Source: Candidatus Undinarchaeales archaeon (GTDB taxonomy: Archaea; SpSt-1190; JASMDC01). From it: a stretch of 31,838 nt of DNA. Every line of letters starts with the position of its first letter. Position 1 is the stretch's first letter. This document shows, piece by piece, positions 1-7,570 of this stretch. Under the pieces are notes generated by a model. That model saw nothing but the letters and a program-made list of their open reading frames with translations. It made no database searches and was not told the origin of the DNA. The DNA is taken from the NCBI GenBank assembly GCA_030753015.1, contig JASMDC010000041.1, forward strand, positions 1 through 31,838, written 5' to 3'. The position numbers were made by a program, and so were the translations under genes.

Positions 1-1473
1 TCCCTTGAGCTCCAGTGAGATGCCGCCGTTCAGCTTGGCGAGAATGTTGTACGCGAGGGCCGATAGCATACCCATGAAGAAACCCACGAAAACGCCGCCG
101 ATGGACAGCATCGTGAGCACGAAAAGCACCTGTTGTACGACGACGGGGAGCATTGCCCGGACCGGGGCCGGTGCGTAACTCACTCCCGCGCCGATGATAC
201 CGAAGAGGAACATGACACTTGCGCACAGCTTCCCGGTCGATTTCACTCCGATACGTTTGAGCTTCCCCGACTCGACCTCAAGGCCGATACCGCCTGTCAC
301 GAACGCGACTATGTCGAACATGACGGCTCCGACCACGCCAAGGATGAACCCGGCAATGGCGAACCCGAGCGGGAACGCGACGATCCCGATGAAGCCGAGG
401 TCGGGCACGAATGCGGGCGCACCGAACGACGTACCGAGTATCCCACCGATAAGGCCGTACAATACCGCTGGCAGGATACCGAAAACACCCAGGATCACTG
501 CATACACGATCCCGAGCGGGATGATCCCCAGCCGTTTCATCTTGAAGACGTAGCGGACCGGTGCCTTCACGACCTCCTCGCCGGGACCGTGCGCGAACAC
601 GAAAGCGGCCACGGTCAGGAACAGCGCGATCGCGACACCGAGGAAGTAGATCCTGTCGAGCTCGTTTAGCCCGGAAAACCACCGCGTTAGGGGATTGGAC
701 GATGGCCGGCCTTTCCCGGTCCCCCAGATCGCCTCATCCTGCCGCGCGATGGCGTTCTCGATGACGAGGAGTGCTTCGAGACCATCCCCTGATTCATGAC
801 TCTTCCGGGCACGCTCTAAGAGCCCCTCGATCTCTTCACGCAGTTCCGGGTCAACGACCTGTGCCATCCGTCCGTCCACCTGCTTGATCTTTTTCTTCAC
901 CATGGCCTCGACAGCAGCCTCGTCCAAACCGGCGGCATCGGCACCTTTATCAGTAAGTCCATCGATATCAGCAAGCATTGCGTCGAAATCTTCCTCTGAT
1001 CCATCGCTATCCCGGGCACGTCCTAAGAGCCCCTTCATCTCTCTTTCCACCTTGGCCTCGAGGGCAGCCTTATCCACACCAATGGTATCGGCACCTTTAG
1101 CAACAAGAGTGTCGATATCGCCAAGCATCGCGTCGTAATCTTCCTCTGATCCATCGCTATTCTTGGCACGATCTAAGAGCTCCTTCATCTCTCCCAGCAC
1201 CGAGGCCTCGAGGGCATCCTTGTCCACACCGGTGGTTTCGGCACTTTTATCAACAAGTGCGTCGAGATCAGCGACAAGTGCGTCGTAATCTTCCTCTGAT
1301 CCATCGCTATCCCGGGCACGATCTAAGAGCTCCTCCATCTCGTCCTGCACAGTGGCCGCGTCAGCGTTATCGGTCGCTGCCAGGGCGAGCGGGAGAACGA
1401 CCACGAGGACCAGAAGGACTGCTGTGGCCATAGTGGTAGATCTTGGATTGCAGGAATCCTTGGTCCCTATCAT
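1..1473 (-). CDS. repeat-containing secreted/membrane protein, C-terminus cut by window edge
   Basis: I translated this frame by hand: it stays open from the ATG at 1473 to base 1 (491 codons) and continues beyond the window. Residues 1-33 form a signal peptide or first membrane segment (a second ATG at 1431 begins MATAVLLVLVV). I prefer 1473 because GGGGAGG lies 7 bases upstream. Residues 45-194 are three tandem 50-residue acidic helical repeats containing D-S-D-G-S-E-E-D. A charged helical segment follows, then from about residue 275 a polytopic region with four or five hydrophobic segments. The layout suggests an extracytoplasmic helical repeat stalk in front of a membrane domain. It is divergent from aIF5A. 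I recognise no family and can assign no function. Confidence 0.8.
   Translation of the reverse strand, partial: MIGTKDSCNPRSTTMATAVLLVLVVVLPLALAATDNADAATVQDEMEELLDRARDSDGSEEDYDALVADLDALVDKSAETTGVDKDALEASVLGEMKELLDRAKNSDGSEEDYDAMLGDIDTLVAKGADTIGVDKAALEAKVEREMKGLLGRARDSDGSEEDFDAMLADIDGLTDKGADAAGLDEAAVEAMVKKKIKQVDGRMAQVVDPELREEIEGLLERARKSHESGDGLEALLVIENAIARQDEAIWGTGKGRPSSNPLTRWFSGLNELDRIYFLGVAIALFLTVAAFVFAHGPGEEVVKAPVRYVFKMKRLGIIPLGIVYAVILGVFGILPAVLYGLIGGILGTSFGAPAFVPDLGFIGIVAFPLGFAIAGFILGVVGAVMFDIVAFVTGGIGLEVESGKLKRIGVKSTGKLCASVMFLFGIIGAGVSYAPAPVRAMLPVVVQQVLFVLTMLSIGGVFVGFFMGMLSALAYNILAKLNGGISLELKG
892..1341 (-). repeat. three tandem 150-bp coding repeats
   Basis: Units 1341-1192, 1191-1042 and 1041-892 are each exactly 150 bp and encode 50 residues starting E-M-[EK]-[EG]-L-L. 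The segment encoding SDGSEED is almost identical at DNA level in all three, while the second half of each unit has diverged. A fourth, degenerate copy of the L-L-[DE]-R-A-R start lies further on, near 820. This implies recent in-frame duplication. Confidence 0.9.
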
Positions 1474-1540
1474 AAGCCGCCTCCCCATTTCAGTATATCG
1501 GGTCGAACAATTTAAGCGTTGCCCCCCAACCCACGGACCC
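1474..1540. promoter_or_regulatory. divergent promoter of the repeat protein and aIF5A
   Basis: The 67-bp gap holds an AATTTAAGC box at about 1509-1517. Read on the plus strand it sits about 27 bases before the aIF5A ATG, giving a leaderless or nearly leaderless message. Read on the minus strand (GCTTAAATT) it would start a transcript near 1488, just ahead of the GGGGAGG ribosome site of the repeat protein. One TATA-like box could serve both directions; this is inference. Confidence 0.5.
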
Positions 1541-1933
1541 ATGGCAACGGTCACCGCGAAGGAGATCAAGAAGGGCTCCTACATCAAGGTCAATGACGTC
1601 GTATACCGCATCCTCCGCAAGGAGGTCGTCGTCTGCGGAACGCACTCGCACTCGAAGAACAAGATCATCTGCAAGCCCATACTGGGCGGCGGGGAGCGGT
1701 CGTTCAACTATGCTCACCAGGACCGTCTCGAGAAGATTGATGTCCAGCGCAAAGAGGGCCAGCTCATCTCGATCGGAGGCGGCACCTTCCAGGTCATGGA
1801 CTCGCGCTCCTACGAGATGGTGGACGCCGAGGTCCTCAACGACGATGTGGCCACCGGCATCGGCGAGGGTGACGTGATCATCTTCATGCAGGTCGAGGGC
1901 CGGAGCATCATCCTCGAGAAGAAACCGATGTGA
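1541..1933 (+). CDS. translation initiation factor 5A (aIF5A), hypusine lysine replaced
   Basis: The 130-residue product matches aIF5A in length and fold order. It has an N-terminal SH3-like domain (KEIKKGSYIKVNDVVYRIL), the hypusine loop, then a C-terminal OB-fold (QVMDSRSYEMVDAEV). aIF5A binds the ribosomal E/P sites and helps peptide bond formation. The start is the ATG of MATVTAKE; the longer open frame upstream is not coding-like, and a TATA-like box lies about 27 bases upstream. The odd point is the loop, which reads V-C-G-T-H-S-H-S-K where the family has T-G-K-H-G-[SH]-A-K. The lysine converted to hypusine is Thr here (codon ACG at about 1642). This may be a divergent paralogue rather than the only aIF5A of the cell. 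Confidence 0.93.
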   Translation: MATVTAKEIKKGSYIKVNDVVYRILRKEVVVCGTHSHSKNKIICKPILGGGERSFNYAHQDRLEKIDVQRKEGQLISIGGGTFQVMDSRSYEMVDAEVLNDDVATGIGEGDVIIFMQVEGRSIILEKKPM

Positions 1934-2256
1934 TGGGTACCAATACGGTACGATTACAGAGCACGCTCAAGGGCGTGCTCGTCGTCGTCCTCTGCGCTGC
2001 CGCGCTCACGGACCTGCTCTCGGGGGACGAGTGGGTGCCGCAAGAGGACAGGGTATTGCGCTCGTTCATGGGCTCGAACATCCAGGTGATATCTGCCTAC
2101 AGCTGCGACAGTGACTGCACGTCGGCCGCGGCCGGGATAGCTAGCAACTGCACAGAAAAAGCGATGCCTACACCGACCGCCGCATACCGCAGCAGCCGAC
2201 CCACCGGGAGCCGCTCCTGCCGCTCGTCGGGTGTGTCGATGTCATCCTCAACATAG
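1933..2256 (+). CDS. possible small secreted/membrane protein coupled to aIF5A
   Basis: An ATG at 1933 overlaps the aIF5A stop (TGATG), which is compatible with translational coupling. The N-terminal half (MGTNTVRLQSTLKGVLVVV and on) has a basic start, a hydrophobic stretch and host-like G/C-ending codons, so it looks like a signal peptide or membrane anchor. From about residue 60 the codon pattern weakens and the rest is Ser/Arg-rich, lying opposite the better-supported minus-strand gene at 2097-2276. The two cannot both be under strong coding constraint over that stretch. Either the N-terminal part is real and the tail fortuitous, or the whole ORF is spurious. Function is unknown. Confidence 0.35.
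   Translation: MGTNTVRLQSTLKGVLVVVLCAAALTDLLSGDEWVPQEDRVLRSFMGSNIQVISAYSCDSDCTSAAAGIASNCTEKAMPTPTAAYRSSRPTGSRSCRSSGVSMSSST
1959..1980 (+). other. perfect 8-bp hairpin just after aIF5A
   Basis: GAGCACGC and GCGTGCTC flank a six-base loop, 25 bases after the aIF5A stop. It could be an RNA processing or termination structure, but there is no T-run after it and it lies inside the possible coupled ORF, so a role is uncertain. Confidence 0.3.
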
Positions 2257-2276
2257 GTCCCCTGTCCCACTTTCAT
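2097..2276 (-). CDS. 59-residue single-pass membrane microprotein
   Basis: The frame from the ATG at 2276 to the TAG at 2097 encodes an acidic N-terminus (MKVGQGTYVEDDIDTPDERQ) and one hydrophobic helix (about residues 30-50, LLRYAAVGVGIAFSVQLLAI). A strong TATA box (CTTATAAA) lies about 33 bases before the ATG, so the leader is only a few bases. Composition and wobble bias fit a host gene. The topology is probably a cytoplasmic acidic tail with one membrane helix. It lies antisense to the end of the possible ORF 1933-2256. I recognise no family. Confidence 0.6.
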   Translation of the reverse strand: MKVGQGTYVEDDIDTPDERQERLPVGRLLRYAAVGVGIAFSVQLLAIPAAADVQSLSQL

Positions 2277-2303
2277 CCCCGGGAAACCTCGGCGGGAAGG
2301 TCC

Positions 2304-2315
2304 GGTTTATAAGCT
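2304..2315 (-). promoter_or_regulatory. TATA box for the 59-residue membrane protein
   Basis: On the minus strand this reads AGCTTATAAACC, a near-consensus archaeal TATA element centred about 33 bases upstream of the ATG at 2276. The predicted start of transcription is near 2283. Confidence 0.6.
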
Positions 2316-2496
2316 TCGCTCCTCCGGAATCCGGAAAACGTGCTCATTGGCACCACGTGGCACGGTCGTCGTCCTTCAATGGCCAGGATGTACGAACGGT
2401 TATTAACCTGCATGGACATCGGTAACACGGATGGGATGTCCAGGGATCGGCCACGACCGGCGGGGAGACGGCCCACATCCTATTGGTAGGAGGGAC

Positions 2497-2817
2497 GTGT
2501 GGGACCGCTCGTACCTCATCGTCGTCTCTCTCATCCTGATGAGCGCCGTCCTTTCTGGGTGCACCTTCCAACGTGCGGCGGAGCCCGAGGAGGACGTGAC
2601 CGGAGAGCCGTTCGACGATTTCTATACCCATTCAGTGGAGAAGGTGTGCTGTGGTCATTGCCTGGAATACGGTCTGTATGACAGCTCTTCAGATTGCCTT
2701 GATATCCTTCAGGAGAACGAGGGATCAAAGCAGTGTATCTTCATCCTCACCGACCATCCACACACACACTTCCAGTGCGCCCTCGTATTGCAGGACCCTA
2801 CCCCCACACCCGAGTAG
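2497..2817 (+). CDS. small cysteine-containing lipoprotein
   Basis: A GTG start gives V-W-D-R-S followed by a hydrophobic segment and the lipobox L-S-G-C, so the mature protein would start at that Cys and be lipid-anchored outside the membrane. The mature part (about 85 residues) is acidic, has a C-C-G-H-C cluster and ends in a Pro/Thr-rich tail. TAGGAGG lies immediately before the GTG, closer than usual. The alternative is an ATG at 2431 with a TATA-like TTATTAAC about 28 bases upstream, but the added 22 residues are Gly/Arg/Pro-rich and do not look coded. I recognise no family; the Cys cluster could bind metal or form disulfides. Confidence 0.6.
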   Translation: MWDRSYLIVVSLILMSAVLSGCTFQRAAEPEEDVTGEPFDDFYTHSVEKVCCGHCLEYGLYDSSSDCLDILQENEGSKQCIFILTDHPHTHFQCALVLQDPTPTPE

Positions 2818-2890
2818 ATCCCGAGCATGTAGGTCACTCTATCTTTGCACAGAAGGGTGATCCATAAAAGGGATCGCTGCCTATGAGGAC

Positions 2891-3400
2891 ATGCTCACAA
2901 TGTCTCTTGATACGGTCTACGAGGAGGACATCCCCTCGAAGTGGGTGACACGCATCCTGACGCTCGCCACCACTTTTTTCGTACTCCTGTTCATCCACCA
3001 GCTCATCGAGGGTTCCGAAGGTGACAATCCAACGGTGAGGGCAATCTTTCCCATCCTATCCCTCTTCTTCCTGGGCTTGTTACTGATCTTTCGCACACTG
3101 ACCGTACGGATGACGACCGACAACGTCACCGTCGCGTACGGTCCCATCTCGTACTCGGTCCCTCTCAAGGACATCACCGACGTCCGGGCCGATGAGACCT
3201 CCGCCCTGCGGTACGGGGGTGCGGGCATCAGGCTCGCTCCCGTCGGTGGGAAGCTTAGGCTGGTGTTCAGTGTCATCGGGGGCCAGCGCGTCATCATAGG
3301 GATGAGTGGCCGGCGGATCGGAGAGCTTGTGTTCTCCACGGATAGGCCGGACGAGATCGTGAAGCTGATCGAGGAGCGGACAGCAAAACATCGAAGGTAG
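2891..3400 (+). CDS. membrane protein with PH-like C-terminal domain
   Basis: The 169-residue protein has two hydrophobic segments (about residues 22-38 and 50-66). A beta-rich domain follows (TVRMTTDNVTVAYGPISYSV, then LVFSVIGGQRVIIGMSGRR) ending in a helix, the layout of small bacterial/archaeal PH-like membrane proteins. A TATA-like box (CCATAAAAG, 2862-2870) is 25-35 bases upstream. The true start may be the second ATG at 2900, which has GAGGAC about 10 bases before it. The stop codon overlaps a GTG just before rsgA, so the two genes are probably co-transcribed. The specific role is unknown. Confidence 0.75.
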   Translation: MLTMSLDTVYEEDIPSKWVTRILTLATTFFVLLFIHQLIEGSEGDNPTVRAIFPILSLFFLGLLLIFRTLTVRMTTDNVTVAYGPISYSVPLKDITDVRADETSALRYGGAGIRLAPVGGKLRLVFSVIGGQRVIIGMSGRRIGELVFSTDRPDEIVKLIEERTAKHRR

Positions 3401-3405
3401 TGAAC

Positions 3406-4491
3406 ATGGATCTGTCCGACCTTGGCTGGAATGATGAACGCGAGGAACAGTTCACAGAACACTACAAATGCGGTCTATTTCCGGCCAGAGTTATCGAGTC
3501 GACGCGTCTTTTTTACAAATTGTTATCCGAAAAAGGCGAGATCACGGGAAAACTATCAGGAAAGTTACGCTATACATGCAGTTCCAAGAGTGATTTCCCC
3601 ACTGTCGGCGACTGGATAGGGTATAAACCGTCCAATAACAAGGGATTTGTGCCGATTCAGGTAAGAATGGAGAGGGAAAGTGCGTTCTCAAGGAAAGTCG
3701 CAGGAAAAGTGTCGGATGAACAGGTGATCGCGGCTAATATCGACACGATCCTCATCGTGAACGGTCTTGACCAGGACTTCAGCATTCGGAGGATCGAAAG
3801 ATACGTCACCCTTGCCGGAGAAAGCGGGGCCGGGTTCGTAATCGTCCTGAACAAGGCGGACCTGTGCAAGGACCTAGAGGGTGTGCTCTCCAGCCTCAGG
3901 GAACAGTTCGAGGGTGTGCCCGTGCACGCCATAAGTGCACTGGACGAAAGCGGTCTCGAGCCGATCAGGGAGCTGTTCGTCCCGGGAAGGACGTATGTGT
4001 TCCTGGGGTCCTCGGGGGTCGGGAAATCGACCATCATCAACCGCCTGCTGGGCGAGGACAGGATACGGACGTCCTCGGTGAGCGACCATGACGGTAGGGG
4101 GCGACATACGACGACTTCGAAGAACCTCATGCTCCTTCCCAACGGCGCGATCGTCATCGACACGCCAGGTCTGCGTGAAGTGCAGCTACTTGCATCGGGT
4201 GCAGGGCTGGCGCACGCCTTTGCGGACATCGAGATGCTGGCAGAGGGATGCAGGTTCACGGACTGTACGCATACTTCGGAACCCGGCTGTGCGGTCCTGG
4301 CGGCCGTGGAGAACGGTGCCATCCCCGGGGAGAGGCTCGACAGCTATCACAAGCTGAAGAGGGAGATCGAGCACAACCTCTCCAAGTCCGAGGCGAGGTT
4401 CAAGAACAAGCGGAGCCCGTTCTGGAAGAATATCAGCAAGCAGGCACGGATGATCAAGAAGAACAACCGCAAGAACGTCCGCGACCGATAA
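3406..4491 (+). CDS. rsgA: ribosome small subunit-dependent GTPase A
   Basis: RsgA is a circularly permuted GTPase that checks the decoding centre during 30S assembly in bacteria. All hallmarks are present in permuted order: G4 NKAD (149-152), G1 GSSGVGKST (201-209), RHTTT (233-237), G3 DTPG (252-255), and the zinc site C282-x4-C-x-H-x5-C295. An N-terminal OB-fold precedes them and a basic tail follows (361 residues, normal length). The start is the ATG at 3406, six bases after the GTG that overlaps the upstream stop. The family is mainly bacterial and patchy in archaea. The first 300 bases use many A/T-ending codons unlike the neighbours, which suggests acquisition from elsewhere. Its substrate here would be the archaeal 30S subunit, an inference. 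Confidence 0.93.
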   Translation: MDLSDLGWNDEREEQFTEHYKCGLFPARVIESTRLFYKLLSEKGEITGKLSGKLRYTCSSKSDFPTVGDWIGYKPSNNKGFVPIQVRMERESAFSRKVAGKVSDEQVIAANIDTILIVNGLDQDFSIRRIERYVTLAGESGAGFVIVLNKADLCKDLEGVLSSLREQFEGVPVHAISALDESGLEPIRELFVPGRTYVFLGSSGVGKSTIINRLLGEDRIRTSSVSDHDGRGRHTTTSKNLMLLPNGAIVIDTPGLREVQLLASGAGLAHAFADIEMLAEGCRFTDCTHTSEPGCAVLAAVENGAIPGERLDSYHKLKREIEHNLSKSEARFKNKRSPFWKNISKQARMIKKNNRKNVRDR

Positions 4492-4531
4492 CGGATAGCT
4501 TCATAATCGATTAGGGCATATTCCCTTACCA

Positions 4532-4672
4532 ATGGGGATCGGACGGTTGATCAAGATACTCCTGTCCATTCTATTTCTAACAGCCTTCTGCTACTTCCTC
4601 GTAGTATACTTCCCTGACCTGTACGACGCGTTCAAGATGAAGTTCATGGACAAGACAGTTCCCGGGACGTGA
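4532..4672 (+). CDS. 46-residue single-pass membrane microprotein
   Basis: The frame begins MGIGRLIKILLSILFLTAFC, continues as a hydrophobic helix to about residue 27, and ends in a short charged tail with a TGA stop. The basic N-terminus suggests the tail faces outward. A TATA-like TTCATAATC about 29 bases upstream would give a leaderless message. It sits alone between rsgA and the DUF362 gene. No family is recognised. Support comes from the clean start, the membrane helix and the promoter spacing, so it remains a prediction. Confidence 0.55.
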   Translation: MGIGRLIKILLSILFLTAFCYFLVVYFPDLYDAFKMKFMDKTVPGT

Positions 4673-4742
4673 GGAGCGCGCGGACCGTGACCTCCTACAT
4701 GCGGCCGGTCGGAAAGACATTTAGTGCTTAGAGCCCGGAGCG

Positions 4743-5798
4743 ATGGACATGCGCAGCACCGTCTACTTCTCACCTGTGACGGGAAAGGACCACGCTGCGG
4801 TCAGTTCAGCTGCGCGGCGTCTGCTCGAGACCCTCCTCGAACAGGAGGATGTCACCCTCGAGAACAAGGTCCCGCTCAAAGTCCATTTCGGTGAGAAGGG
4901 GAACGTCACGTACATCAAGCCCCAGATGTACGATGGTATAATCGATCTACTTGAGGAGAAAGGGACAGAGTGCTGTTTCATGGAGACGAACGTGCTCTAC
5001 ACGGGGGAGAGAACGACCCGAGAGCGCCACACGAAACTGGCCCGGGAGCACGGATTCACCAGACTGCCGGTGGTCATCGCTGATGGCGAGCGGGGCGAGG
5101 ACTATACCGAGGTCGAGATCAACAAGAAGCACTTCAGGACCTGCAAGATCGCGAAGGCCTATGGCGACTACGGACAATTGTTCATTCTCGCCCACTTCAA
5201 GGGCCATATGATGGCCGGTTACGGTGGCGTCATCAAGCAGATGGCCATGGGATGCGCCTCCCGGGGCGGGAAGCTCGCACAACACCTGAACTCCAAGCCG
5301 TTCATCATCCCGTTCTGGTGCAATCAGTGCAATTCCTGCGAGGAGAAATGTCCTGCAGGGGCGATCACGATCGGCAGATGGTCGAGCATAGACCGCTCCA
5401 AGTGCATCGGGTGCGCCGCATGCACTGCCGTCTGCCAGACCAAGGCGGTCCAGATAAACCTGCTCAGCATGATCGCTAGCCTCTTAGGGAACTCTTTCAC
5501 CGAAAGGGTGGCTGAGTACGCGTACGCTGCACAGAAGGGGAAAAAGAACATCTACATGAACTTCGCGATCGATATAACGTCACAATGCGACTGTGTGGGG
5601 AGCAAGATGGACCCGATCATCGGCGACATCGGCGTGTTCGCCTCCACCGATCCCGTGGCCATCGATCAGGCCTGCTGTGACAAGCTCAAGGAGGCCGGGA
5701 AGAAGTTCACTCACAAGAGGTTGCTGGAGTATGCCCAGAAGCTGGGTCTCGGCTCCAGGGACTACGAGCTCGTCGAGGTCCGTGGGGATACAGCGTAG
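4743..5798 (+). CDS. DUF362 protein with two [4Fe-4S] ferredoxin clusters
   Basis: The N-terminal two thirds match the DUF362 layout (VYFSPVTG, LKVHFGEKGN, FILAHFKGHMMAGYGGVIK). A bacterial-type 2[4Fe-4S] ferredoxin module is inserted, with Cys193/196/199/203 followed by Pro and Cys221/224/227/231. The DUF362 fold then resumes (GDIGVFASTDPVAIDQA). The length of 351 residues is typical. Members are cytoplasmic redox proteins of unresolved biochemical role, often near anaerobic metabolism genes. An ATTTAGTG box about 25 bases before the ATG suggests a leaderless transcript; a second in-frame ATG follows at 4749. The presence of two clusters fits an anaerobic or microaerobic host. Confidence 0.85.
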   Translation: MDMRSTVYFSPVTGKDHAAVSSAARRLLETLLEQEDVTLENKVPLKVHFGEKGNVTYIKPQMYDGIIDLLEEKGTECCFMETNVLYTGERTTRERHTKLAREHGFTRLPVVIADGERGEDYTEVEINKKHFRTCKIAKAYGDYGQLFILAHFKGHMMAGYGGVIKQMAMGCASRGGKLAQHLNSKPFIIPFWCNQCNSCEEKCPAGAITIGRWSSIDRSKCIGCAACTAVCQTKAVQINLLSMIASLLGNSFTERVAEYAYAAQKGKKNIYMNFAIDITSQCDCVGSKMDPIIGDIGVFASTDPVAIDQACCDKLKEAGKKFTHKRLLEYAQKLGLGSRDYELVEVRGDTA

Positions 5799-5883
5799 CA
5801 TACTCGTGTTTACGTACCACTGCCTTTTCCATCCATTTAATAAAAATTGGTGACGGACTCTATAAAGGCTAGGAGTGAAGGTG

Positions 5884-6777
5884 ATGGAAGAACGGACCTA
5901 TACCATCCTCATCGTGGATGACGAAGTCGATATGCTGGACGCTCTCAAGCGTAAGCTGGAGCGGGCGCCGCAGTTCACATGCAAGATCGTCACGGCACAG
6001 AACCCCGAGGCAGCGATGGGCGAGCTCAAGAAGCAGCGGTTCGACATGGTGCTGTCCGACTACCAGATGCCGAAGATGAACGGCGTTGATCTCCTGGCGC
6101 TCGTCAAGGAGAACCATCCCGATACCAAACGGGTCCTCATCACCGGTCTGTCGGACATGGTCGTAGCACAGGACGCGATGAGGAAGGCCAAGGTGCATTT
6201 CTTCCTCGAGAAGCCCGTGGACAAGGACGTGCTGCGTGGCACGATCCACGAGCTGCTGAAGGCCTCCCGGGTCGAACCGACCTTGGATGATACCGGGGCG
6301 ACGCCAGCCACTGAGACACAGAGCACGATGGCGCCCGGGAACATGTACCTCATCGAGGAGAGGAAGGGCGCAAAGGCGTTCGAGGTGCTCACGGACCTGA
6401 TCGAGCGCGGTCATCAAGGGCTGGCCATCACGACACAATCCCCCGACATGATCAAGCAGCGGTACGGACTTGGGGGCACGTCCGTCAGATGGCTCAGCAA
6501 GCGCGAGGTCGACGGTGCTATGGACGCAAACAACCTCGTGGAGCTCGGCTTCCTCATCCGGGAGTTCCTCGAGCCCGCCGAGCGGGGCGTCGTGCTCCTG
6601 GACGGCTTCGACTATCTCACGAGCATCCACGGGTTCGACAAGACGATCAAGTTCCTCCAGGACCTCTCCGAATTCATCGTGTACAGCAATAAGAACGTCA
6701 TCATCCCGCTCAACCCACAGACCTTGAGTGCCCAGCAGTACGCGATCCTGGGAAGGTACCTCGAAAGCCTCGAGTGA
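5884..6777 (+). CDS. response regulator: receiver domain plus DUF835
   Basis: Residues 5-120 are a receiver domain with the acidic pair D12/D13, phospho-acceptor D59 (LSDYQMPKMNG), the switch T87 and the conserved K110 followed by Pro. Residues about 150-297 are a DUF835 domain (YLIEERKGAKAFEVLTDLI through VLLDGFDYLTSIHGFD), a family known mainly from Euryarchaeota with a RecA/KaiC-like look. There is no DNA-binding domain, so the output is probably protein-protein. I chose the ATG at 5884 because GGAGTGA lies 5 bases upstream; the frame also has a GTG at 5875. TATA-like boxes lie at 5836-5846 and 5860-5867. No histidine kinase is adjacent. Confidence 0.9.
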   Translation: MEERTYTILIVDDEVDMLDALKRKLERAPQFTCKIVTAQNPEAAMGELKKQRFDMVLSDYQMPKMNGVDLLALVKENHPDTKRVLITGLSDMVVAQDAMRKAKVHFFLEKPVDKDVLRGTIHELLKASRVEPTLDDTGATPATETQSTMAPGNMYLIEERKGAKAFEVLTDLIERGHQGLAITTQSPDMIKQRYGLGGTSVRWLSKREVDGAMDANNLVELGFLIREFLEPAERGVVLLDGFDYLTSIHGFDKTIKFLQDLSEFIVYSNKNVIIPLNPQTLSAQQYAILGRYLESLE

Positions 6778-6864
6778 CTGGACCCGATCGCGGCCGGGTT
6801 CAAAGAAGTCCTTCATCGGCCCATCCATATCTCGTCCTCAAGGATACCGGGCATGTAGGCACTT

Positions 6865-7533
6865 CTACTCCGTTGCCGTCCCGAGCTGGTACAGGACGAG
6901 GGACGAGAAGCCGATGAGTATGAAGCCCACGAAGAACGAGCCCCGGATGAAGAGCCAGATGCCCAGACCGATGCAAAGCAGCATGAACACCCGGCCGACG
7001 TTCACATTGATCTTCACGACCTTCATCTTCTTGAACGCGCTGGTGCTGCCCTCCATATCGACGTAGCAGTGGGGGACGTAGCTGCCCATGGGTGTCGTGT
7101 ATATCTTACCGAAGGAACTGTCCAGGATAAATGTCGCCCTTCTGCCCTTTACTTCTACCCATGCATGCGGTTCATGCTCGTAGTTACCGACGACGACCCG
7201 GACGCCCTTGATCCCAGCCTCTATCAGGAGGGAGGCCAGCAGGAGGGCCATATCCTCGCAGTCACCTTTCCCCGACGCAAGCGTCTCGCGCGGGTACTGC
7301 CAGTAGTCCTTCTTCCCGAAGTTGTCAAGGTCGCTCACGTAGGCGATGCGGCGGTTCACGTACATCATCGCCCGCCCGATGTCCGCCTTGAGAGATGTCC
7401 GCTCGGGAAGTGCCTCGTTTAAGATACCAGCGGTCTCGTGAGGCTTCAGGAACACCTCATAGGGGCAGTCGACACCGCCCCGGGTCGTGGTGAACGGGCT
7501 GTCCTTCGACATGGGCCCGTCAGTGTTCGACAT
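6865..7533 (-). CDS. membrane-anchored transglutaminase-like cysteine protein
   Basis: The transglutaminase-like triad is visible: C92 in GKGDCEDMALLLASLL, H123 in EPHAWVEVKG and D138 in FILDSS. Two hydrophobic segments at the C-terminus (about 182-197 and 199-216) anchor it. Such proteins act as peptidases or transpeptidases, usually outside the cell or facing it; the substrate is not known here. I chose the ATG at 7533. An AATATTA box at about 7541-7547 is correctly spaced for the second ATG at 7512, so the protein may start there (7 residues shorter). The frame upstream of 7533 is a shadow of the next gene. The gene runs convergent with the DUF835 regulator. Confidence 0.82.
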   Translation of the reverse strand: MSNTDGPMSKDSPFTTTRGGVDCPYEVFLKPHETAGILNEALPERTSLKADIGRAMMYVNRRIAYVSDLDNFGKKDYWQYPRETLASGKGDCEDMALLLASLLIEAGIKGVRVVVGNYEHEPHAWVEVKGRRATFILDSSFGKIYTTPMGSYVPHCYVDMEGSTSAFKKMKVVKINVNVGRVFMLLCIGLGIWLFIRGSFFVGFILIGFSSLVLYQLGTATE

Positions 7534-7570
7534 CAAAGGTAATATTGACGGTCGTCCCATCACCAAAGGC

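Noticed and set aside
133-682. Open frames on both strands at the left edge (178, 119 and 134 codons)
   Set aside because: They lie across the hand-translated minus-strand frame 1-1473, which is uninterrupted, has a signal peptide, repeats and membrane helices. The others are charge-rich shadows.
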